This document shows, in pieces, positions 12,501-26,000 of a DNA stretch of 64,000 nt. Every line of letters begins with the position of its first letter. Position 1 is the stretch's first letter. The notes below the pieces were generated by a model. That model saw only the letters and a list, made by a program, of their open reading frames with translations, did no database searches and was not told the DNA's origin. Source of the DNA: Holothuria scabra (lineage: Eukaryota; Echinodermata; Holothuroidea; Aspidochirotida; Holothuriidae); NCBI GenBank assembly GCA_037179385.1, contig CM074193.1, positions 45,413,082-45,477,081 of the forward strand, read 5' to 3'. The position numbers were made by a program, and so were the translations under genes.

Positions 12501-15500
12501 AAGTTACCCTACATAAGCCTTATTTATCCTTGTTGGTACCCCTACAAAGACAAAACCTAATTATCACAGTTCATTTGAAGACAAACCATTTAGTTGTCTC
12601 AAGCTAATTTCCCAGGATAATCAAACCTTCCCAGGGGAGTTCAGGAAATCGCAACTTATCACCGTGAGGCAAGCAAAAGATACACTTAGGAAGATAAGAG
12701 GAATTGAGCAACATTCAACAGGACTTTGTTTCTAATTCTGGTTTTGATATTTGCTACATTTAACCAGCTAACAAGATAGGATGTCCCACTCTGACCGAGT
12801 GGATAAAGGTGGTGGCTTTTAAAGCAATGAAGCTTACCAACCAGGAGGTCTGGAGTTCGAATCCTGGCCGGGTTAAAGGTAAGGTGGGTTATTCATCCAA
12901 GAGCAATCTGAGTTACACAAACTATGTATGGAACTTGAGCACTCCTAAATATCAACTAGGACATGCACGTTGCATAATTTATGACTAACAAAAGCCTTCC
13001 AAAAGTTTTGAAAATAATTAGCTATCTGTGAATCTGCCCCCAGTAATGGCTCAGGTTGGTAACTTTCTAGAGTAACACAAATTGTTTCAAGAAAAGTTCT
13101 AGTATTAAAGACTTCTGAAGTGGAAACACTGTATTCCAGGTTTTCCCATCTAGACTAGTCTTCAAAAAATTCTTAATTTTATCCACATTGTTGAGTCCAC
13201 AAAGTTGTAAATCATTAGCCAATGCTTTTCCCACATTCATGGTCCCTTAGAGTCATAAAAGAACTCCCCTTCAAGGCCTGATTACTATGATAATTATTAT
13301 GTATCAATCACTGTCATCTACTTTTGCACACTTCTCAACAAGACAGTACTGACCTCTCTTAGGACAACACATGAACACTTTTGCAAATTGCCCTAGAAGC
13401 AAGCACCATCTTAGAAGCCATGGGGCTATGAGAGTGAGGGGTGCAGTCCTTCTCTCAAAATTTGGCAACAATTCATGTTAGGCAGGTTTTATTACAATAT
13501 CAGTCAATATCCCAACCCATAGAGATTTTCACAGATGAAAACACATGTGTTTTCCCTGCCTAGCTTATTTAACTCAGCTCCCCCAGTCCCACACCCCACC
13601 CCCAGTCCCATTCCCACCACCACCAAAAAACTGCACACCTATGTCAGAAAGATAAACATCTGTTCAAAAAATTTTAATGAATCAGAAAAAGGTGTTGCCA
13701 AAGGTTAGGGCAGTAATACCTTTGGACCAAAGTACCATGTTGTATCAGTAATTGTTCTTCAAGTTCCTTGGTCAACCTGCAGGACTCTTAAGAAAATCAG
13801 AGACCAGCTTTACATCCAGTCATTTCAGATAATGAATAGACACAGTGTAGCAGTGTAATTAAAAACATTCTCACACTTATTATGAAACTGTACCACATAA
13901 ATGAAACTACTGCATTGACGTTGTTGTATGAGGACAAATTTTGAGGGATTACCGCAAGAAATGGAGATGATGTGATGGTATGTACGACATGGAACTAAAA
14001 CCCACTTTTGGAGGTCAAAGGTGAAAAGACATGTGACTTAAGGCAACAGACCCTATTTGGGACTTCTCTTTTGAAGTTATTGTGAAGAATTTCCAAACAC
14101 TTTTACGACAAAATTATACAACACCTTTGACAAAATTTGCCCCCCCCCCCCCTCTTACCCAACCACTGACTGTCATGTCACTTTTATTCCAACAATTCCC
14201 ACACATTTACTGACATGATCTATAACAATGCCCCAGCTGAGCAGTCTATAGTTAGGTAGTTAGAGTTTTACAGCCCAGTTTCCAACCTATTGGTTCAAGT
14301 GGAGCCGACCACAGCCTTTTTTCCAGTTGTGACTAACCTGCTTGTTTTCCCTACTCCATTGCTTTATGCAAAGAATCACACACAATGGCAGTAGGTTCCT
14401 TTTTTAGAGTCTTTGGTATGATTCTACCCGGGAAGCGATCCCAGGCCTTACGCGTGAGAGGCGGATGCTCTTACTTTACCCTAAGACCAAACACGCAGTT
14501 TAAGCAGCCTGTAAACATGGTTACTACTTAAATCATAAATTCTGCAATTAAGCCCTCTCATATTAATGTCTAAGTTTTTGTTGATGTAAAAGGAAAAAAA
14601 TTTGCAATGGAAAATTTATCTTTTAACTTCACAAGACGAAACTAGCATCTATACTCCAAGATTGGCAAAGAGGAAGGATAATAATACGAGTGCTATATGA
14701 AGGACAGGCACGCAGTCAGGATTGTGTCATTGGGAGGGTTTTGATGTCATGGGGGGTTTGGGGCACGACATGAGGGAAAAGTCTAAGGATAGAGAGGAAA
14801 ACCGCTATTTTTAGGTGTTTTTGCCTTGCAAGGTTGGGTCATGAGGGGTTCTAGCCCCCAATACCACCCACTGATGAAGGATGACATCACATGTTGTATG
14901 AGTTAATTAGATGAGGTTTTTCAGCTCAGTTTCTAACCAACTGGTTTAAGTCAGCCGGCCACAATCTTTCCTTCCGTTATGGCTCAGTGGCTTCCTTATT
15001 GCCAGCACCAAAGTCAATGGGAGAAGATTCCATTTTTGAAATCTTCAGTATGACACCCCCTTCAGAAGTTGAACTTCCAACCATCACCTGTTGTGGTAAC
15101 TCCAGACAATAATTTTACTCGAAAGAAAGAAATTTTCAAGTAAAAAGTAGAAGAGAAAATGATAGTTACCTCCTTGGACTGTTCTTCCATCTGTTGGACG
15201 AGGTTGTCCCATCGCTGCGAGTACTCATCAAGGGTTTGTTGGACGGATTCTAAGGACGTATGGTCAGTACTTATTTTGGTCAAGGAATTTGCAAGTGACT
15301 GGGCAGCATTATTGAGTCGATCAAATTCTTTGTGCTGAATCTCTAGATCTTGCTCCAATATCTGGAAGAGAAGATGAGGTATGGAGGGATGACTTACTGA
15401 AATACCGCCATCTTTCTCAGTTGAACATGGCTTTACATTTTTGCTTCTTACAAATTCCTCTAGCAATCTTCAGGGATAGAAAAAAATATTTACTTCCCTA

Positions 15501-17005
15501 GAGGGTAGAAAAATCATTTTCCTGGAAGGGACCAGAATTTCAACAAGACTCCTTGTATTTTCATGTACAGAAGAGGGAAATTTCCCTACGAAAACTTCTC
15601 TCTGGATGCTCAAATTTCCCGGTAATGAGCCTTCCAGCTTCTCAATTTTTTCCACCCATGGCAATCTATCTTACTCCAATGCAACACAGTTTAATGTGTT
15701 GCTGGATTCAAAGGATGTAAGCTGGTATTTTGTCACAATCAGTGTTCATCCATGCTGACTTTGATTTGGGGTCTTTTGATGAGCCAACAGGCTTTCTGAT
15801 CTTTCAATCTTAAACTTAACAATAATTCAGCCATTTATTACCTTCAGTTGTTTAGCTCTAGCTAGGATATCATCTTTGGTCTCAACTCGTACAAGTGTCA
15901 TCTCAGTCAAAATGGTTTCCTTGTCAGTCAACCAGTCCCCAAAGGTCTTCTTTTCTCTTTCAAAGCCATTCCAATCTTGAAGTAGACTTTGCAGAGTAGT
16001 AAATCGGTCAGTTGTCCACTCACAAACGTTAGCCCAACGTTCACCTAAGCTGGTAAGCTGTTCTTCCAGCTCCATTGTTGCTGGATAAAACAAAAGCAGG
16101 AATTATAATATATATGAAATCTTCAGACGGAAATTTAATAACTGTCTTGTCATTGTGCAGAAAAATGTTAAAATGTCTTGGCACAAAGTAAAAAATGTCA
16201 TGACTTTCTGAGACAACTGTCATTTTTGCCAAATCAATGACTCTTCTGAGTCTACATGACATGTGCGGCTTGGTTACTTGCCGTTTGGTCTACCCCCGGA
16301 AAATAAAACAATATTCCTGGTGTCGCATGATCAACGAAGACACCAAATCTGCCTTCGCTATCTCCGAAAACACAAAATCGAGACACCAAATCACTTGATT
16401 TTGGGTTTTCAGAGATAGCCAAGGCACATTTGGTGTATTCGTTGATCATGTGACACCCAGAATATTGTTTCATTTTCTGGGGGTAGACCAAACAGCAGGT
16501 AACTGAGCCGCATGCGTAATGTAGGCAATGAGAAACTTTAAACATATGTTGACACAAGGTTTGGCTATGAACTGAGGTGTGACAAGATTGTTTAACACTC
16601 TATTTCAATAGTAACTCTAACTCAAAAGGGGTTCTCTGACTTCGTAATACTTTTTCAAATTTTTTTTGTATGTTTTTTATTGTAGATGAAATATTTCTCT
16701 TTAAGGCAACCAGACTCTTACTCTACTGTTACTCTCTGACAATTAAAACTTTGTAACTACCTGGTATGTCTCTGACTCCATAAACTGTGACTGGGTTGTT
16801 GTCTTTCAACCTTTGTAGCAATGCCTTTACCCCATAATAATTTTCATATGCCACAGTGAATGCCTCAACAATCCAATTTTATAATACCTGTTGAGGATTT
16901 AGTGACTTCTCCCCCCACCCTACATTTGACATAATAATAAATATGAACTTAATATAATCTTATCTACCATAATCAGTAAGATGTAGGATAAATCCTTGCT
17001 TATCC

Positions 17006-17061
<56 letters not shown>

Positions 17062-20000
17062 ATGTCATGTAAAAATCACACTTTGAGAAGTTCATTGCGA
17101 ATACACACACTGCATATTTTGTGTTCTCACATAGTTAACAGTAAAATGCCAGTATCTACAATCATAATTATTAAGGTATACAAATTTTTTACTCTGTCAA
17201 ATTTGCAAGTTAAATCCTAACACTTTGTTTTGCCTGGTGATATGCAATGCAAGTATTATAGGCTCAATTTCTAATATAATTAATGGGTACAACCTAGCAA
17301 CTCTGAAGAAGTATTAGAGCATGTTTTCTATGCAAAGTAGCTCATATTATGCAACATGCACTGAGAATCTTCTGATTACACATTAGGCCCTTGTACATTT
17401 ATCAGGATATGCCATTAAGCAATAAACTAGGTTTGTTAGATAGAGTTTCACAGCCCCATTTCAAACTAATTGATTTAAGTTCAGCCAGACACTGCCTTTT
17501 TCCAACTGTGAATCACTGGCTTGTTTTCCCTATTCCATTGCTTTTGCAGAGCACCAATCACAATGGCAGTAGGTTCCATTTTCCTCAGTACGCCCTGAAT
17601 AGCAATTAACAAGGATTGTGGCTGCACAAGAATGAATTTTAAACAACTTCTGGAGGACCTAGAAGTACTTAGGTTGGGAGAATCCTGATAACTTCCTGGA
17701 TTGAGAAACTATGAGCTCTACATGTTTATTACCTGCTACAGGTCTCAACCTTTGTAATGAACACCCACCTGCAACTAACCCCGGCAAGTACAGTGGAGAG
17801 AGGGCACACTCAAAAAATTTGCAACAATATGGGGTGATGTACATCTGTATTTTAATACCAACTACTTACCATTCTCAGAAGAACCTTCATCTACAACGAC
17901 CACCATATGGGAGAGAGAGTTTACTTTTCGTTGTTCACTTTCGAGTTCAATCTGCAGAGCCTTTAGAGAAAAACAGCAAAATGCAAATATATTAATAACC
18001 TGCTGCTACTGCTGTGTAATTCATTGAGTGTATGAAAGTACTGACAGCTACAAATATACACAGGTTACAGCTGTTGATGTTACACGCCCCCTCTTGAAAC
18101 AAATATTGCAAAATATTTGACATTTGTTGAATACACATGGGAGGGATTATAAATGACTTCTGTGCTTGGAATGTCAAATCAAATAGATCTTTGTAATTAA
18201 TAAATTTGCCCAAATTGCAAATTGTTTAAATTGAGCAGAGAAAAGAAGAAATCCCGTTTATTTTCCTTTATTTTGTGTGTGTGTGTGTGTATGTGTGTGT
18301 TTTTTTTTTTTTTTTTTCTTTTTGTCCATTTTGTCTTTTCTTTCATGTGAATAGTCTTGCAAATGATCTGAGAGTTTGACATGTGACTTTGGCAAAAAGA
18401 AGGTGATTTTGCCAAGCTGTGCTGCTATTTTCTCTTTTTACAGATTCTACAGTTTATACAAATTTTAGTGCTGTGCCTATTATCTAGCACATACCCATTG
18501 GTACATGTCTCTGATAATGTAACTTATGACAGAACTTCTACAGAATCAATTATTGTAACAAATATTTCTCCTATTTATTATGCAACTTGTAAAAAGTTTA
18601 AAAGAGGTTCCTGACCAGTGTCTAAGCTGAGGGTAACCTCAGGAGAAGTGCAAGCGCTCAGACTCTTGCCCCCAGTATCCCTCACAGAAAAATAAAAGAG
18701 TGATAAATTTACACCTATTCTGCATCTGCAATTCCGCAATAAAAGCATACTAAAAACAAATATTCCTGTAAAGTAAGTCACAAAGCTGTTGGATTTCTTT
18801 GGCAAGTTTTTGAGTGTTTTTGTGTTTCGTTTCAAAGAGAAGCTCTGAGTGAGTCCTCCTATTTTATTTTAAAGAGTGGCTGCTGCCAGTAATACAGATA
18901 TGAGGGTAGATTAAAGGACTGTGACTATGCAATTAATGCACTAATTGTTTAATTACATCAATTTGCAATTAATCACCTTTGTACATGCACTACCAACCTG
19001 TACAAATTACTACGGTATCAGGTTGTCATTCATTATCATCGCACACTTTGTCAATGCACCTTATTTTGTGCATTGAGTAGAACCATACAGAAAAGTATGC
19101 TATCCTGCAGCATTATGTAAATTTTTTTTTTTTTATATAAATTGACTATTTGAACATTACTATGCTTATAAGGCATTAAACTACAACATTCTAACCAATT
19201 TAATGAAGTGTTGATCAGAGGTGTAAGGAGTTATGTCAAAAATACTGTAGGGTACATTTTCTTGGTAAATTTCCTGAAATTTGGATGATTACCCCACTTA
19301 AAACAATCAATACAGAGTATAAAACATAAAATGCCCAATTTGTAAAAGAACTGCTAATTTCAACCATATGAAGAGGATTATTATTATCATAACATGACAC
19401 ACTGAAGAACAAAGGAGGGAAAGGCCTCACACATTAACCTGAAGTTCAACTATAATGTGAAAGAAAAAAATAAACCAACCAACCAATACCAAGCAAGTCC
19501 AGGAACATTAGATTCTACCCCAGTCTTGAAACAAATTTTTAATGTTACCCATTAAAGATTAAAGCAGCAAACTTAAAGTAGGACTAAAAAAGAAAGAATC
19601 TCTGACTTCAATTCTGCATTTTCATCCGGCATGGACCCATATTTTATACAATTTATCAAAATCTTTTATTTTCAAATGTCAAGACCACATGACAATTTTT
19701 CCAGACAAGACACCAAACAGTCAAGAATTTTTAAATCTATAACAAAATTTCACACTTTTTCCAATTCTTTTCTGCTTTTTTTTTTTTTTCAATTTTGTTT
19801 CTTCCTTTTTTTTTCCTTCAGATTTTACTCGCAATTTTCCTTCTACCTAAGTAGCTCTACAGATTCAGGCAGATTATTCCACTCTATGGCCACTCGTTGT
19901 GAGGTAAGCTGAATTTTCTACTCTTGATCCCTCTAAATCTGTTGAATATCTCCATCTCCTTTCTTCTATCAAGTATACACATACCTTGTGATTTTCAATC

Positions 20001-23000
20001 TGTGATTTGACATCCTCCAGGGTGGCTCCAAACTCTGTCTCTGCTGAAATAGTGTCCTCCATCTTTTGTAACCAGGAGTTGAGGTCATCCAGCTGCTTCT
20101 TTTGTAGATCCATTAGTACTTCATGGAGTCTGCGGAGACAGAGTGGGGCAATAACACAAGTTTCTATGCAAAGATCATGACGTGCATGACCAGGATTGTG
20201 GTTTTGAAGGAGTGTGTTTTGAAGTGTGACTTTGGGAACAGGTCTAAATAGAGGGCATCCTTTGGAGCAAAAATGTCTATCTAGGTCTCCAGATGGAAAA
20301 TGGTGCAACATTTATGCCTCACATAAAAGTTGAGTGATCCTTCTTCTGCCACCTTTTGCTAAAGATTTCTTTATTTTTCAAGCTTGGGTTATGGCAGGTT
20401 TCAACCCCCAGAGTCTTTCCCTTGGCTACATGCCTGGATCATACATTCAACCCAGTTGCCACCTGCAAAACCAATTTAGACTTCCCAAAATAACCTCCAG
20501 TCCTGCCATTTGCTTATTCTTTTGTATAATAAGTTGCCACCTGTAAAACCAATTTAGACTTCCCAAAATAACCTCCAGTCCAGTCATTTGCATAATCTTT
20601 TGTATAATAAGTTGCCACCCGTAAGACAAATTTATACTTCCCAAAATGACTCTGTGTCCTGTCATTTGCATATTCTTTTGCATAATCTGTTATCACCTGT
20701 AAAACCAATTCAGACTTCCCAAAATAACCTCCTGTCCTGTCATTTGTATGATCTTTTGCATAATCTGTTGCCACCTGCAAAACCAATTTAGACTTCCCAA
20801 AATAACCCCCTGTCCTGTCATTTGCACAATCTTTTGTACAATCAGTTGCAACCTGCAAAACCAATTTAGACTTCCCAAAATAACCTCCAGTCCTGTCATT
20901 TGCATAATCTTTTGTATAATAAGTTGCCACCTGCAAAACCAATTTAGACTTCCCAAAATAACCTCCAGTCCGGTCATTTGCATAATCTTTTGTATAATAA
21001 GTTGCCACCTGTAAAACCAATTTAGACTTCCCAAAACAACCCCCTGTCCTGTCATTTGCATAATCTTTTGCATAATCAGTTGCCACCTGTAAAACCAATT
21101 AAGACTTTCCAAAATAACCTGTCATTTGCATAATCTTTTGCATAATCAGTTGCCACCTGTAAAACCAATTTAGACTTCCCAAAATAACCCCCAGTCCTGT
21201 CATTTGCATAATCTTTTGTAAAATAAGTTGCCACCTGTAACACAAATTTAGACTTCCCAAAATAACCTCCAGTCCGGTCATTTGCTTATTTTTTTGCATA
21301 ATCTGTTGCCACCTGTAAAACCAATTTAGACTTCCCAAAATAACCTCCTGTCCTGTCATTTGCATAATCTTCTGCATAATCAGTTGCCACCTGTAAAACC
21401 AATTTAGACTTTCCAAAATAACCTCCAGTCCTGTCATTTGCATAATCTTTTGTATAATAAGTTGCCACCCGTAAGACAAATTTATACTTCCCCCAAAAAA
21501 TCTGTATTCTGTCATTTGCATAATCTTTTGCATAATCAGTTGCCACCTGCAAAACCAATTTAGACTTCCCAAAATAACCTCCAGTCCTGTCATTTGCATA
21601 ATCTTTTGCATAATCAGTTGCCACCTGCAAATCAATTTAGACTTCCCAAAATAAACCCCTGTCCTGCCATTTGCATAAAATGACGATGAAATTGCGAAAT
21701 GAGTAAAACAACAAACATGACTTGAAGAACATCATGATCACAGTTCTTCAATTTATTTCTTGAATTTGACCGAGCCTTACATTCTTTCAAAAATATTTCA
21801 AGTTTATTATACAATTTGTTGCCATTACTGAACTACTGGAGTGTCAAATTCTTCACACATGGTCATAGCCAAGCAGCCATACTAGTAAGTATGTTTCACC
21901 ATTCACATACCATGTCAAAAATCTAAACATAAATGGGATGATAGTGCAATCTGCTCCCTTCGTATACACAAATTTCATGGGGTAGCGATAAAGGTGACAA
22001 CATTAAGTGGATAAAAATACTAGAAAGTCTTCTTAGCAATAATGTAAGATGCAAAAGAGTTCCACAACCACTCTGCTCACATAATCTAGCCAACTTCAAT
22101 ACAAGAGTATCCCTCACCTGCACCCCCCTCCCCAAACACACACTCCTAGATGTACCCAAGTTCTGATGACCCCTACAACCTGAGGGTTGCAGAATATGCC
22201 CACATTAATTCTGTCTGTGGTAAGAGGCAATTATAGGGATGGACTTGAACTGTATTTGAAACTTTATTTAAACTTAACCTTTTTATCCAGTTGACATTTT
22301 TCAACACTTTTTGTGTTGGCGTGTGTATCTATCTAACAAAAGTCAAAGTTCTAATAATAGCACTCCCCATTCTCATGTGATCACAGGAAGTAAATGCCCT
22401 ACATAAGTTGTTACATCTGAAGTTTGATAAGGTATCTCCAACATACCCAGATCTCAGCCTCTTCAGTAGATGTGTGTCCTTCTTGAAGTATTTCATACAC
22501 AGACTGAAAACTGTGAGCCTCTTGAGATTACTGTCCCATAACTTACCTTATTGAACCCAAACCTGACACAGAATCAATACAACCACACTCATCCGTGACA
22601 TATCTCCCTTGGGTCTTCTTACCTAATTTGTACTCTCTTTGAAAAACTCCCATTACTTGAATAATAGAAACTATTAAACTATCAAGGCTGTAATAACCTG
22701 CACATAAGAATTGCAACATAAGCAGCCCAGCTTTTCCTACTGGAATCAAACGTGACAGTATTCTATCCATCTTCTTCCTGAAGAGTAGGAGCCCCTTTAA
22801 GGGCAGATAACTAACACATTTCTGCATTTTTCAAAAGATATATTACATGCAATTTCAATCATTTACACTGGCAGGATCCTGACCTCAGAAAAACCATGAA
22901 ACAGAAGACAACTCACAAAGCTTGACGGTCCATGGCAGCCACTCTAAGGGCCTCCCATCGACTGTTGAGAAGCGTCATCTGCTCTCGGATTTCCGCCTCT

Positions 23001-26000
23001 TCACTCTCTGCGACTTTGTTGTCTAGAATGAGTCGGTTTCCTTCCTGAAGAGCATTCCCAACACTGTTCTGATGAGATGTCAGTTCCATCATAAATTTCT
23101 AAAATGTAAGAGATAAAATGTCTATGTCATTACAATGTGTATGTGTATGTCATTACAGAACTCAATACAGGCACACGAAGGATTTCAAAACAGTCAGTGC
23201 TAGATAACTGAAACAGTCTGATACTCAAATGTTTGTTTTTTAAACCTTGAGGCTTCAAAGCCCAAGGCCTAGAGGAGAGTCATCTTACAGTGTTAAATTA
23301 TCGCCACTGTTGGGTAAATGGATGAAAGCTACTGCTTTCCAACTTCAAAACAGGCAGTAGAAATTCCTCATATTTCCAAAACTGGCTGGTTTGGGAATAT
23401 AATCCGCCACGATACTTACCTCCTATTTACACATTGTAACCCTCTACGAACCTTTGGCGACGATGCCCAGAACCAAGGTGGGCACTCCTAGGCCTTGCAA
23501 AGTGTAAATAGGAGGTAAGGAGGGGGCGACATAGATTGCCAATTTATACTGTTTCACACAAGAAGATTGAAAGGTGTGGTTGGATGAGATCATCAACTTA
23601 TTTTGACCAATGGAAGAAATGAATGCTTAAGCAACAATGCTTCAAATTTCACTCCTTATATTCTTATCTGTCATGATCATGACCGGAAACCTTCCAATCA
23701 TCTCCAACTCCCATAAAAGAAATATTTACCTTCACAACATATCTGTAAAGATACATCTTTGTGTTAGCTAGTTGGAAAGGGTTTCATGGTCCGGTTTCCA
23801 ACTAAGTGGTTCAAGTCCAGCTGGCCATGGCCTTTTTTCTAATTGTGGCTCACTGGCTTGTTTTCCCTACTCCATTGCTTTTGCAGAGCACCAAGCACAA
23901 TGGCAGTAGGTTCAATTTTTGAAGTCTTGGGTGTAAGTCAGTCAGGACTGGAACTCTTGACCTCACACCTGCAAGCTGGATGCTCTAACCATTTGAAAAT
24001 GGAGTTGGTTACATGGTTGAGAAGCATGGGACGAGAAATACTGGTTACATGGTACCAGCAATTAAGGTAAATTGCAACGCTACTGGGAGAAAATGGGTTA
24101 TATTGGCACACATGACACCGAATGCTGATTCCCCAAAACTCCCTGGTTTGGTAAGGTAAGTAGGGTTACATATTGTAAATAGGATGTGAGGAAGGGTGAT
24201 GTAGATCTAGTAAATCACTACTCATCAATATGGGTTTAATTCTCAACATGAGCCATCCACATACCCAGTGCCTCATTTCTAATACTTGCCTACCACTGCC
24301 GGCTGGGGGTAATAGAATATGCCCACAGTATTCCCTGCCTGTCCTGTCATTGGCATAATCTTTTGTATAATCAGTTGCCACCCGTACGACAAATTTAGAC
24401 TTGGCAAAATAAATCCGCTGTCCTAACAGCGAAGAAAGAGCAAGACTGAAGCACTACTTGAACTAGAAAGATACATTGACACTTAACTTAAATTTCTAGA
24501 CCACACTGTATGACACATTTGAGTTGATGTATCATTAAACCCATCAAATTAACTTGAAATTGCAAACATTTGAGATATTGTGACAGCAACTACAAAAATC
24601 AAACAGATACACATACACAACAGGGCTGCACAATGATGCAGGTTTCTATTGCCCCCCTGCCCCTCCCCCGATCCCTCCCCTCCCCCAACCCCTCCCCCCT
24701 CGACCTCTCAGCCAAGAACACTTCATGTCTTTCAACTTCTCACATAAGAGCAATGCCAATGAATCCATATTCATATTTTATAATTATTGATGTACCGCAA
24801 TGTGACTTGACATTTCTACACTGCGAATTCCTAATGAACTTTGGACAAAGCCATCACCAATTTACACATTTGTATTTGTTGTATGGCTTGTACTTCCATG
24901 TCAGAGAGAAAAGGGGCATGTTTTCCAGTGACCCTACAAGCAATACGCAAGCGTTAAAGCTACCATACTGTTGCATTTAGTCTTGACAGAAAACAGAGGT
25001 TCTCTTTGACAAAGGGGTGTCACCCCCACCCCCCACCCCCATCAGGAGCAATTTCCAATTCCCTTATAAGTAGAAACACTATTATTTGACCCCATAAATA
25101 ACTGGAACTCCACCTCTCCACCCCAACATTCCACTTGGCTTTGCTTTCAGGAAATCCCAAATATCATAATTGTCCCAAATGAAAACTTCAAACTTTCTAA
25201 ATATTTGCATATATGGATTAAAAACTTTGCAAATTTCTCCCTAACTAGTAGTCAAAATTCTCATAAATAGAAACCTTTAGAAGTCAGTCTGGATACTCAT
25301 CACTTTTGCCAGGGCTTTTAGGTTACCTTCCCCCCCCTCCCCTCACCTCTCAGGAAGCTTGGCCTCCATCACCCACCATGTCGAAAAAAAGCAGGCGCCA
25401 CCCACAACTTTATTTCCCCCTTTTGGGGGTTTGGATTAAAAATAATGCATTTCAAGTTTGTGGCTATTCCATCACTCTGAAACTATTTGATTTTGTTCTA
25501 ACACAGTAGGCAAATTTTGCCAAACAAAATTCATTGTATTAAGAAAGAATTGGTTTGTTGGTTTTCGTTTGAGTTAAGCCCCCCAACTTCGAATCTTCTG
25601 GTTTTAAAAAGGAAATTCAGAAACCACTGCTCTCCCAGGGTTTAACCTACACTGATGTAATCATATCTGCTATTTCATTTATATGTACAGGAAATTTATG
25701 CCATTAGCCCACAGAGAATGTACTTTGAAAACAGTGTGGGGCCTATGATGAAATGAATTTATAATCATCACATCAAAACTAGAAATGATCTCCCAAGTTG
25801 TTACCTCATGGGTGTGAAATTGTTCCTTCACTTTCTCTACACTGTCCGACACTGGTTCCTGCTGTCCCAGGTGGTCTTCTGCATCCAGTAGCCAGGCCAA
25901 CACATTTTCCATGTGGCTCTGGTATGTATCCACATCAATATCACTCATGTTGCTTAGTGACTGCAGAGTAACAACAAAAAATAGCATTTAAAAAATGAAA

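Larger units (their letters stand above)
11571..15169 (-). other. Dystrophin intron between exons 11 and 12
   Basis: This intron is 3.6 kb. It holds a SINE fragment at 12031-12135, a tRNA-like sequence at 12787-12880, a full SINE at 14250-14492 and a degraded one at 14901-15056. Nothing else is recognised. Confidence 0.85.
16081..17869 (-). other. Dystrophin intron between exons 9 and 10
   Basis: This intron is 1.8 kb. It holds a large palindrome (16251-16525), a (GTT)n tract (17006-17061) and a SINE fragment (17431-17585). Confidence 0.88.
23099..25804 (-). other. Dystrophin intron between exons 6 and 7
   Basis: This intron is 2.7 kb. It contains an inverted repeat (23415-23519), a SINE (23763-23996), a copy of a repeated motif at 24170-24210, a lone minisatellite unit (24338-24424) and a segment shared with the composite SINE (24583-24750). 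Confidence 0.85.

Noticed and set aside
12787..12880. Functional tRNA gene
   Set aside because: A and B boxes are present, but the acceptor arms do not pair and the T stem is mismatched.
16252..16557. 101-codon minus-strand frame
   Set aside because: It reads through both arms of the palindrome and has no domain.
16996..17220. Poly-valine open frame on the plus strand
   Set aside because: It is a translation of the (GTT)n microsatellite.
20514..21635. Repeat-protein gene from the 78-bp minisatellite
   Set aside because: Several frames on both strands are open simply because 78 is divisible by three, and indels break each of them. There are no splice or start signals in keeping with a gene.
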